DNA of 64,000 bases from Saxidomus purpurata (taxonomy: Eukaryota; Mollusca; Bivalvia; Venerida; Veneridae). Below the pieces are notes generated by a model. It was not told the DNA's origin. It saw only the letters and a program-made list of their open reading frames with translations, and ran no database searches. Location of the stretch: the NCBI GenBank assembly GCA_022818135.1, contig JAFMSR010000033.1:635001-699000 (forward strand). The letters are read 5' to 3'. Position numbers and translations under genes: made by a program. The stretch's first letter is position 1, and every line of letters begins with the position of its first letter. Positions 14,501 to 22,899 of this stretch are shown here, one piece after another.

Positions 14501-17500
14501 TACACTAATTTAATGTCATTAAACTAATATCAGTCGCAGTTCCGAACCAAATGGTTATTTTTGTCACGAAAACATATGTCTCCCACATGGCACCATTTTT
14601 TCTATTTTTAGTTACAGTGACCTTGACCTTGAACCAAGGTGGTTGTTACAGGCGCTCTGCACATCGTGTCAGTATGGTGAATATTTGTGTTGAGTTATTC
14701 TTAAATCCTACAAATTGTTCAAGAGATATGGAGTGGACACTGAATATAGTCATATGACCTATGATCTCGAACTGTGACCTTGACCTTGAGCCGGCGCATT
14801 TTGTAAAGGGGCTCTGCACATCGCGTAATTGAGGTGAACATCCGACCAAAGTTTCATGAAAATCCTTCGAGGGGTTTAGAAGATATGGAGCGGACACATT
14901 TTTGACAGACGGACGGACGGACAGACAGGCAGACATGGTAAAAGCAATATATCTCCCCGAGACATAATTCTCCTAAAAGAACGAATTATTACGTAGGTGT
15001 CGAAACAAAATGTCGATGATTATGCAAGCGCGCCATCTGGTGTAATAATGCGAGTGCACGTTTCAACAGTGCGTTATGACATGCATTGTTCGTCCAACTG
15101 GCATGCGTTGTTTAGCTTAGATATATTATGCCTATTTCAGTAAAACATAGCTATATTGGTCTGTATTAGCAGTTAGCTAATATGTTAAAAGACGATAAAA
15201 CATACATTTCAAGTATGACAAACGCAGTTATTGCATTTCGATCCAGCATCATTTAAAGAATGTTATGATGAGGGTATGATGACAGCCAAACAATGCAGTC
15301 AGGTTGTTCAACTTAATTTCGACCGTTTACTCAATCATCTTTAAATATAAGTTCAGTTTGATAGCAAATACAGAACACTGATATATGAAATAATGTAGAA
15401 TACAACAATTCATCTCTCAGAAATGTGTGATCATTTCTCCAGTTTTAAGCATAGAACATATAAAAAAGAAACATGTAATATCAGATGGACAAATACACAC
15501 GTAACAATGCAAGATGGGATGTCAGAAGGCTCAATGTAATTTTTGCATCAAAACTGTTCCATACTCAACCAATAAGAAGTTACAGTGATTTGAAATCTGA
15601 TTAATTATTTTTGACAAAAGGCATAAAAGAATCGCACGTGGTTGCTGGAGGTTGTTTGTCGGAGAACAACATACCAACGAAAAGAACAACGAAGCTTGGA
15701 ACTGCTCACTCTTGACACTCTGGTGCAGTTTTCCTTGATATTTCGCTTAGTGGGTATTAAGAAGAAGCACACCCAAACAAACATCTCAAAGTATACTCCT
15801 TCCGCTGAATGCGGACAGTAAATACAGTACTGCCATGCAAGACAAAGTTCTCGACTGGACATGAAGCGATGGGATGAACATTTGAATATAGTTTCATTAA
15901 AATACTTTATTTATTTAAAGAGATATAACGTAATTACCATTACCCTAAAGTGTTCCTTAACAGTTTACCTAACTTTCGTAAACTTACTTCAGGGGCTTTA
16001 GGGGGTAATTTATTATTGACTGATCACTTGCAACCGTTAAAGATGACATTCGCATTGTGCACACTTGAAACATGGATTCCTTACGTCCCCTCCATAAGAT
16101 AAATAATGACCCCAGTTTTATGAAATTCCTTTTTTGGGTTTGGGAAATGATATAAAATGAACTGTGAACCAAGGAGAGACCTTGGCCTTTGTAATAATGA
16201 TAAGCGAAACAAGTGTGTCAAAAGGGGCATAATTTTAACAATCTGGGTGGAGAACAAATATGCAATATGCAAATAGTTAATGCCTGAACTTAACTTAATG
16301 CGTGTGTATGCGTGTTTGGAAGCTTTAAATAATGTATCAGTTAAAAATTGATATAATGTCAGATTTAAAGGTGAAGTTAGTATAAAAAAACAGTTATTTG
16401 GCATTTAAACGGTATATTATGGTGGTGGGAAGACCGATATTCTGCACATGACAACCAGAGTTTTGCATTTAATTTAGTTCTTTGAATAAGTTTTATAGAG
16501 ACCATTAAAGATCCTGCATATTTTTCTTGAACTTTTTTCTGTGTTTGAATAAATGTCGATTGAAGCCAACGGTGGATGAAGGATGGATTTGTTGCACTTA
16601 TAATGACATCGATCTAACAATAGAGTTTGAATTCTCATTAGAAGTAACAACAAACGGATGCTTTCAATTTAAACAAACAACTGCGCTACGTCAATACTAA
16701 AATTATACAGCAATTTGTTGCAAGTTATGGAAGACCTAACTCTTGAATTAGTTTATTATCTAACCATTTATGTATAATAGGGAAACGGATTTATGCGATT
16801 ATATATAATGACTTACGAGGAATAGCTGCTGGTCTTCCGTACACAGTAATATTTTCTACATAGAAAATATCTCCTAAATCAACCTGCCACCAGGGTTGTT
16901 CTTTGGCTGCTGTTCCACTGTAAGTACGACAGTCGACATTTGCTGGACAAATTTTTTTCCCATCAACTGCATTTCTTGAAACCCATGCATCTTGATTTGT
17001 TGGATAGAGAAGATCTCCGTCTTGCACAGTCGGCTTGCTGAAAGCTACGTTTTCTGAAATAGCAAACATGTATTGGCATTAGGGCGTAATCAAAATTTCT
17101 AGTGATATAAAACAAACACTTTCCTATAATTATATTATATCATTGTTCTTTTGAAATGATTTTGGTAGAATAGATTTGTAAAACTAAACGCTGTAATTCA
17201 CCTTTGATTATAAATGATTATGAGGAGGATGTTTCTACTCACATTTTATACACTGAGGGTGGGTTTTAGAAGAAATTCAGTTATTCATATTAATGTCGAC
17301 AGCACTTAAACAAATTGCTCTCGATATGATGCATGCGAGGTTTGTAACAAATTAAGTTCAGAATCGTCCTTGAAGCGGTTCAAACCACTGACCGTTAACC
17401 ACGTGACCATGTATCTAATACCTTTTGAATGTAATTGCATATTCTTGTACCTACTACCCGGCTTAATATAATACTCATCTTTGAGGAGTCGAACTATATA

Positions 17501-20500
17501 GATTATATCACGTAATCAACATATACATTGGGTACTTTTATATATTGTTGTGGATCTCCGCCATGAGAGAGCAGTTTGAATGTTTCTCTAGCTAGTACTG
17601 TTAAATTGTCGTGATGAGTCTTTCTGTTTGATATATATATAAGATATGGTACAAGGATGGCTGCTTTAAAAAAAGGCATCCAATGGGTTATGCCTAACAA
17701 GTGATATGTACGTGACTACAGCAAGATAAAGGAAATGATGTGTGTAGACAACTTCCGTGTATGTTTAATATTAATTACACATTTTTTTCTCTTTGTAACA
17801 TAGTAACTCTACAGTAAGGTACATTTGTAAAATGCCGTGAAAAAAGAAAGTTCTTACAGAAGGATGTGCAAAATATGACAATTTCATAATTCAAGGGCAA
17901 TGCTTCCGTTCTAAACAAGGTGAAATGTATGCCCTACTGAGACATAACAGTTAATTGCACAGTTAATAAATATTCTATAAACACGAAAGTCAAGGATGCA
18001 TAGCAGGAGCAATAACTTTTGTTTCACTAATGAGTTTAAGCTACATGCCAAACTTATTCAAGCTCTTATGTATACAATTGCAAAAGCAACTTGTGGATAG
18101 ATATATTACACTTGGTAACTTTTCTAACTAGACCATTTTCTAATAACAATATCTTTTTTACCGACTTCGGCTGCAAAATTATTATTATACCCTTGCTATT
18201 ATTTATATACTGAAAATCATAATTTATATTGTATATAAATTCGTTTATGTTTCGCAGATAGCACTTGTACTTGAAACCTGTTATACATTAAACATGTGTA
18301 GGAATAGATAGCCACCCACTTACTTCCTGGTGTTTTGACATTTATAGGTCAGATGCAGATTATGATAATCAAATCCCTGCCTAGCTTATTTTCACACGTG
18401 ACCGTGGTCAGTTCTGCATCATATTATGCAATCTTTGCTCGCAAGCGCGCAGCATCTCAGATCTTGACCAATCATCAGGCTCGATTGACTTGTAGTTAAG
18501 CGTGATTGCCGCAAAGGGTTCGCGTGGGTTTTTAGCTCATTCAAGAAAGAGCCCACACAGAGGAAAGACGTACGCGGAACATTGGATTTTGATTTGTAAT
18601 TTGTATCGTTTACATTTTATTCTCCCTTTCCGCCCCAACCTCCCTCCATGCTATCTATACCTATTCATTCTGTGATATTTGGTTAGGTGGTTTTCATTGT
18701 CCAACTTTGTATCATTATTAATTTGAACTTGATCTGATAATCTTATTCTATGAAATTATTAGAATACATATTTGAAAATAAAACGTCTGGCAGGGCCTGG
18801 CTCTGTCAGACAATATCAATCAAATTGGTATTTGTAGTTATAGTAGTTAGGTAATGTTTGCCCTTTTAATGAAGCTCAACGGCTAGTTCTATGCCGAAAT
18901 TGAACTTCGAGTGACCAAACAAACTGGCGTCAAGAAGACATAAATGAAATGTATATAGAACATGACAAAAAATAATGAAGTTTATGGGACAAATGTTTTT
19001 TGCAAAAGTATCAGGGACCTAGTCAAACAAAGTGCCGAGTATAATACGGAATGCGATCATGAGTTCTATTACCGAGCATCATAATTTCATTTTGTCAGAC
19101 CAATTGTTCATCATTCACGGCTGCATTCACACATTGAATAAGTAAGTCTAGCGTTATATACAGAATATGTTCGTTTCCTGGTCGTGTACTATTTTGGGAT
19201 AACAGATGGGTTACGTGTATAAAGATTTTTAAATTCATTTTTAAATCCAGGGAGCGATATTGAATTTCTCATGTCAAATTCTATTGCATTTTACAGAACA
19301 GTAGCTGACGGTATAAACGAATTTGAGAAAATATGTGTTCGGCGTGACATCCTTGCGTAATCATCTCTATTTCTTAGAGAATGCAGTATTTGGAAAAGTT
19401 ACAAAATCAGGTATTGGTAACGAGTATAGATAAATGGCGTCACAGTTTCTCTTGATAAATGATGTCAATGTGTAAAGAAAAAGAACAACACAACAATAAA
19501 TAAAGTCAGTGTAAATGGTATCATAAGATTAATCAAGTTAACTGGACGTGTGTCATCTATCAGATCCCCGTCTGCTCGGAACAACCAATTCATCCACAGT
19601 AGGTAGGCCATGTAAGATAAAATAGGATAAATTGAACAGCCACAACAAGATGCGCGCGCAGCGTCCTTCAACGTCGGTTTATTGCAAAAAACCCAAATAT
19701 GTTTTGTTCTACATAGATGTCCTTCCAGCCCTACTCGATCAAAGGCCTTCGATATGTCAAAGAATATCGTACAAGTAAACAAAAACGACAACAACGATAT
19801 AATACAACAAAGGACCTTGTACACAAGGTCCACCTCTATTTACCCTTTTGATTGAAAAGGCTATCTCGGTAGAATTTGCCGTAGCTCTTCCCTTCATTTA
19901 GCACGCAAAATTAAAATCCTCTGGTAATAAGGGTGGCGCCTAATAAAGACCGGTGAATTTGTATTATTGTTATCGTTTGTAGAAGAAACTGATACAAAAT
20001 AGTCGTTTAAGGCATTAGCTTGATTGTTTTAAATATGTTTTTTTTTTTCAAATTGATCAAAATGTGACGTATTCGTTGAAAATTTCGGTTTTATTTGCCT
20101 TTTTCTGCATGTGAAATATTCGTTTTCGTGTTCCTATAAAATTCGAAGTCAAACGTATACATCACATATTATGTGCCATATACGTTTCACGCGAATACTA
20201 TTTTCGACCGAATATATCACACGTGTGACATATGCGGTTGAATTTTTCTCTCGTGTGATATATACGTTACGGGACATATACGGTTCAACAATTAGGCATC
20301 ACGTAAAGTGTTTGCTGCATTGTCAAAAAAACATCATTTTGGCATGTACAGTATTTTGAGGTTATTTACTTTATTACGCAATTTTTGTTATGATTCGCTT
20401 TCTTCAATGCTCTATCCCTTGGTCGCAAGTTCTTACGGACCATGGTTTGTTGCTTAGTTGCACAAGTACCTGATACATATTCTTGAACCAAATCCATAAA

Positions 20501-22866
20501 TTTATTGTTAAAATTCACAATAAAAACTACTTTCGGGAAATTAGGACCAGTTGTCTTAATAATTCTTCATGATCCGGTACTGCGTCGTTTATGTTACAAC
20601 TTCACTAAACGGGGTGTATTTTATCTTAGGATCAGGAAAGGTATGAAAGGTTAAATGTGATATTGACATGCTACATACCGTTTCATAATTTCAATTACCA
20701 AACATCGAGTAACTGCTCGTTCCAAAACGGTAACCTTGGACAGCCCTTTACCTTCGGGTGCTTTGTATTGTGTCTACATATTAAATGTGATATTCTTTAC
20801 ATTTGCACTCATTAAGTTGAACTATTTTTTGTCTGATGTCTAGTTATTGGAAGGCTCATTCGTCTGCGTGTAAGTATGGATGTTGGTGAGTGCTGTGTGT
20901 GATAGTGTTAGGATTGTTAGGCGGTAATAGACGGTGATCACCGCGAAAACAGACCTACATGTTGACTAAATAACCCCAAAAAGATAAACATGCAGAATTC
21001 TTTAATTAACGCGGACATTTATAAGTGTGTCGTAAAGCATAATTTTACATCATTAATGATGTCGTAACGGCTCGCGCGTCAAAACTTCAGCTTGGCAGAT
21101 GTTTGGAGGGAATTTATCTGATGAAAAAAGATAGTTTCTGCAAAAGTAAGAGGCTTCATGACTCTCCTTTGGCAACAGAAGTGGCTTTGTTGTGTAATTT
21201 CAGTTATGACTTTTTGATAAACAATTAAACATCTGAATACAACAAGGAAATTGAATCTTGTTTATTTGTCACTAATTTTCGCGACTTTGATTAAAACGTG
21301 CTAGGATGTTTCATTTGGTCTATCGTCTGGCAGTAGGTGGATGTGTATTAACCTAGAGTGTGTCAACATGGTCACAATAAATTCATGGTAAAATTACTTT
21401 AGTGTTTGGTCAGTGACCAAATCCTAATTTTGTTTCATTATCATACATAATGATCATGGATGATACATGGTTTCACCCGAACTGTGTCAAATGGAACAGT
21501 GCCACTTCAATTCAGGATCACGTGGAAAACTCATGGACAAACTATGGTTGAAACATGGTACAGTCATTGTTAACATCCTGTTCTGGCAGTGTTTTAGACA
21601 GATAATTAACATGGTTGAATCTTGGTTTGATTAGATATGTCAAATGGAACATTTCCACTTTAAGGCCAATACAGTCTCCTCAAAATCTGACATGACCATC
21701 ATTTGTCTATGATCTGTGGAAGTTATCTGGAATCATTATGGTCATAACTAAAAGGGTTCCAGATCACTTCCACAGATCATAGACAATCGTATTCAAAACA
21801 AATCATGGGCAGCCTGTTTTGGCCTTGATGTGGCAATGTTCCATTTGACATACCTGGTCAAACCACGTTTCAGACATGGTCAGATGATGGTCATAGTGTA
21901 GTCATTTCAGTGCATGTTTATTAAGATATGAAATGACTGCAATTTGACCATATCTGGGACATGGTTTGACCAGGTATGTCAAATGGAACATTGCCACATC
22001 AAGGCCAAACCAATGTTTGTTAAAGTCTGCTATGATCATGATATGTCGAATATCTTGAGGGAATGTTCTGGAACTGAGACGGCCATTGCCATTTCATTTC
22101 AAAATCAATCCCACAGAACAGTATCATATCATGGTCATCTCAGATTGATATGTGGCCATGGTGTAGTCCTAATGTGGCATTGTTCCAATATATACCTGGT
22201 CATACCATGTTTCAACAATGGTCTTCTTACATCTAAAACAGGGCTAGACCATGGTCTTTGATCATGATTGAATCATGGTTTATCCATGGTTCTAACATGG
22301 TTTGTCCATGAGTTTTTCCGCAGGGAATATTTACATTATGGACAACTTAATCGTGGAAGTAGTTAACTGATCGTTGTGTTCCATGGTTGGCGGAATTATT
22401 TTCTATTGGAAATATGAAGCACCACATTTCTTACAGATATTTACATGATTGATAGGTAAAGGAAGCCCCACCTCAACTTTTAAAACACATGTTATGTCAT
22501 ATTTATTTATTCCATACGCTCAGGATCTCAGATAAATCGCTTAAAAAATAAAAATGTATCTTCTCCTAATTGTTTCTTAAATTCAAAGTACGTTGATACT
22601 ATTTGTTTAAATAAAAATGAAGACACGATCAGTATTCCCAGTCGAGACGGATGGACCATGGATGGAGGAAAAAAACATAAGTCTTCTCTGATGAAAAGGG
22701 TAAGATTTAAAATACAAAGATTGTTCGTGTACTACAAGACATCTTTAAATTGTTTATAAAACATACCTATTCTTTGAGTCTTCACATTGGACGTCGAACA
22801 TGACCATGTTATAGCACAAAGTGAAGCATACTTCAGAATTATTTTGAAATACATGATTGACATCAT
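1829..22866 (-). CDS. Gene 1: secreted tandem F5/8-type-C (fucolectin-like) protein, 3' partial
   Basis: This is a spliced gene with coding exons at 22767-22866, 16817-17053, 8919-9161 and 1829-2065, all read leftward. Joined, they give 817 nt, or 272 codons plus one base, open at the left edge. The order is a signal peptide (residues 1 to about 24), a complete F5/8-type-C/fucolectin-like domain (about 34-193), and the first half of a second one. All four exons end in phase 1 and each downstream exon starts with two bases, so the frame is continuous. F5/8C and fucolectin domains bind sugars or lipids outside the cell; many molluscs carry expanded families used in innate recognition. Neither domain shows the usual fucose-binding His plus Arg-Gly-Asp triad, so the ligand is uncertain. 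Later exons, perhaps EGF or membrane modules, would lie left of the window. Confidence 0.75.
2066..3339. other. Intron 3 of gene 1, left part: nothing recognised
   Basis: AT-rich intron sequence. A TGACGTCA palindrome occurs near 2370. No exon with usable splice sites was seen. Confidence 0.4.
3340..4290 (-). pseudogene. Frameshifted relic of a charged, helical protein (retroelement gag/ORF1-like?)
   Basis: Read leftward from about 4230, four to five open stretches in changing frames continue one another with coding-like composition. The first includes KNRQLGEEISVKLSLINTA, the second VIKDIDERLLKPIVQSDIE, the next RVRNIDKEIDEIISS, and the last RWRNNERWLNSYEEDFRHK. Breaks fall near 4075, 3850, 3775 (stop) and 3570, including a one-base slip in an A-rich run. 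The inferred parent protein is hydrophilic, rich in K, E, N and D, and likely coiled-coil. I do not recognise the family. A gag-like or ORF1-like protein of a retroelement is a guess from composition and its position inside an intron. It is broken and cannot make a full product. Confidence 0.5.
4300..5508. other. No gene recognised (intron 3 of gene 1)
   Basis: AT-rich intron DNA without a supportable exon, RNA gene or named repeat. Confidence 0.4.
5509..5760. repeat. (ATT)n microsatellite with degenerate flank
   Basis: A pure ATT/TTA run covers about 5513-5577, followed to 5760 by interrupted ATT, TTG and TAT tracts. The long Ile- and Tyr-rich reading frame over it is a product of the repeat and not a gene. 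Confidence 0.95.
5761..6686. other. No gene recognised (intron 3 of gene 1)
   Basis: AT-rich, no exon supported. A 24-bp direct duplication (TATTCAATGAAATAAAAAGAAT) sits at about 6484-6530. Confidence 0.4.
6687..6914. repeat. Inverted repeat, MITE-like, about 230 bp
   Basis: AGACACTAAAAGACACCTAG (6687 onward) is matched in inverse by sequence ending TTTAGTGTCT at 6914. Arms are about 29 bp with three differences, and weaker similarity extends outward (AACTAGTTT about 6638, AAACTAGTCT about 6930). The spacer has no gene. Confidence 0.7.
6930..7984. other. No gene recognised (intron 3 of gene 1)
   Basis: AT-rich intron sequence with a short ATC/ATA-rich patch near 7523-7555 and nothing else recognisable. 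Confidence 0.4.
7985..8222 (+). mobile_element. tRNA-derived SINE
   Basis: The 5' part resembles a Leu/Ser-type tRNA gene: GTTGCCGAGTGGTTGAGG near 7993 fits an A box and GGTTCGTGCCC near 8047 fits a B box. A non-tRNA body follows, ending in GCGACGTTAAATCC, which resembles the GGCGTTAAACCC tail of mollusc SINEs. It is too degenerate for a working tRNA and lies in intron 3 of gene 1. Confidence 0.65.
8223..8918. other. No gene recognised (intron 3 of gene 1, donor side)
   Basis: A short duplication (GTCCTGATATTTACACATG at about 8501 and 8539) is the only structure seen. No AATAAA on the minus strand follows the alternative stop at 8902, which weakly favours splicing out of exon 3 over termination there. 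Confidence 0.4.
8919..9161 (-). CDS. Gene 1 exon 3: second half of first F5/8C domain
   Basis: This 243-nt exon encodes 80 whole codons. It opens QLKGFQVYLS, the strand that follows the split point in F5/8C domains, includes YVARYVTLVLP, and ends with LLICEVEVYG, the family's C-terminal strand signature. Acceptor CACAG lies at 9162-9166. The 3' end fits an AAAAG|GCAAGT site, a GC-type donor, at 8913-8918. Using it gives phase 1, exactly what exon 4 requires. If it is not used, the frame reads five more codons and stops at 8902-8904, giving a single-domain secreted lectin-like protein. Confidence 0.85.
9170..9827. other. Intron 2 of gene 1: no gene
   Basis: AT-rich. From about 9540 to 9780 there are spaced GACCCCAGGG motifs, which also occur in the repeat that follows and suggest its left border lies around there. 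Confidence 0.4.
9828..11070. repeat. Interspersed repeat with GGTCAAGGTCA motifs and a GACGACGTACGACGGACG end
   Basis: It starts near ACAAGAGGGCCATGGTGGCC, a palindromic opening, continues through many AGGTCAAGGTCA and TGACCCCGGG motifs, and ends with GGACGACGTACGACGGACG at about 11027. This layout is one I associate with abundant bivalve repeats. No intact protein is visible, so it is either non-autonomous or an untranslated end of a larger element. Confidence 0.6.
11071..11780. other. Intron 2 of gene 1: nothing recognised
   Basis: AT-rich sequence with no exon or repeat that I can name. Confidence 0.4.
11781..12215. repeat. Three tandem units of about 140-150 bp with a GGACGGACG-type end
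   Basis: CTCTATCACTGTATTAAGTT occurs at about 11787 and 11938, and a diverged copy begins near 12096. Each unit contains a form of CAGTACTTTTGGAGTTATGC and a GGACAAGAAA motif. The array ends in GAACGGACGGACG (about 12160) and TTTCACCGGGGGCATAC. It belongs to the same general class as the repeats at 42320 and 27480. Confidence 0.7.
12579..12609. repeat. Palindrome carrying two TGACGTCA sites
   Basis: AGTGACGTCATAT and its exact inverse ATATGACGTCACT flank a short AT centre. TGACGTCA is the full cAMP-response-element consensus. No promoter is evident next to it, so function is unproven. Confidence 0.8.
12870..12965 (-). mobile_element. tRNA-derived SINE fragment
   Basis: On the minus strand TGGTGGAGTGGATAGAGTTG resembles an A box and GGGTTCGAGC a B box, in tRNA-like spacing. 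Only the tRNA-like head is recognised. It lies just outside the foldback element that begins at about 12983. Confidence 0.55.
12983..15559. mobile_element. Giant foldback (inverted-repeat) element, about 2.6 kb
   Basis: The outer left arm (12983 to about 13463) is the reverse complement of the outer right arm (about 15057-15559) with only scattered differences; GAACAGTTTTGATGC at 12983 matches its inverse at 15559. A second pair of arms follows inside (about 13545-14000 with 14590-14910, sharing the forms ATCTCCTAAAC and GTTTAGAAGAT). A central pair comprises GACATATGTTTT at about 14321 and AAAACATATGTC at about 14569. The inner arms carry AAGGTCAAGGTCAC and TCCG/GGAC runs. No protein is encoded. 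It lies within intron 2 of gene 1. A stem-loop this long could be a fold-back transposon or a nested insertion of one. Confidence 0.85.
13463..13535. repeat. CCGG / TTCG / TCCG simple repeat
   Basis: CCGGCCGGCCGGCC is followed by TTCG and then a (GTCC)n run to about 13533. Its weaker counterpart in the right arm is GACGGACGGACGGACAG at about 14909. Confidence 0.9.
15560..16816. other. Intron 2 of gene 1, acceptor-distal part: no gene
   Basis: AT-rich intron DNA just downstream of exon 2. The open frames here lack splice logic or recognisable domains. Confidence 0.4.
16817..17053 (-). CDS. Gene 1 exon 2: first half of first F5/8C domain
   Basis: The 237-nt exon begins ENVAFSKPTVQDGD (its first codon is completed by the last base of exon 1) and contains RNAVDGK and then EQPWWQVDLGDIFYVE, the strongest signature of F5/8-type-C/fucolectin domains. 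Acceptor ATTTCAG is at 17054-17060 and the strong donor GTAAGT at 16811-16816. The position of the usual fucose-binding Arg-Gly-Asp reads VYGRPAAIP, so the canonical sugar site is absent. Phase 1 on both sides. Confidence 0.9.
17054..19713. other. Intron 1 of gene 1: no gene
   Basis: AT-rich. A GGTTCAAACC box near 17379 may be a tRNA-derived scrap on the minus strand. A GC-richer island near 18430-18560 has no recognisable content. Confidence 0.4.
19714..19770 (-). pseudogene. Scrap of a LINE-type reverse transcriptase
   Basis: The translation contains FFDISKAFDRVGLEGHL. The DISKAFDRV core is the catalytic motif A region of non-LTR reverse transcriptases, where the first active-site Asp lies; family members usually follow it with W-H, which is missing here. 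No other RT motifs, such as YADD, are found around it, so this is a small fossil fragment inside intron 1 of gene 1. Confidence 0.6.
19850..21415. other. Intron 1 of gene 1: no gene
   Basis: AT-rich, with repeated TATACGTT/ACATATACGGTT words between about 20150 and 20290 and a CACACGTGTG palindrome near 20218. No gene seen. Confidence 0.4.
21420..22320. repeat. CATGG-rich foldback cluster
   Basis: TATGTCAAATGGAACATT occurs forward at about 21636 and 21976 and inverted (ending ATTTGACATA) at about 21851. CTATGATCTGTGGAAGT at about 21708 is inverted as ACTTCCACAGATCATAG at about 21766. CATGGTTTGACCAGGTATGT (21960) has a close inverse at about 21855-21875. The block therefore holds several nested hairpins. 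The short frame across it is a by-product. A non-autonomous palindromic element, or a nest of such elements, is likely. Confidence 0.75.
22767..22866 (-). CDS. Gene 1 exon 1: start codon and signal peptide
   Basis: The exon starts with two consecutive ATG codons. The first 33 residues, beginning MMSIMYFKIILKYASLCAIT, form a hydrophobic secretion signal followed by a polar Ser/Thr stretch. The donor GTATGT lies at 22761-22766 and leaves one base, which completes Glu with exon 2. A polypyrimidine tract and TTTCCAG stand immediately before the ATG, so an upstream non-coding first exon is likely and the promoter probably lies further right. Confidence 0.75.
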
Positions 22867-22899
22867 CTGGAAATAAATAGAGAGAGAGGAGTTTGAATA

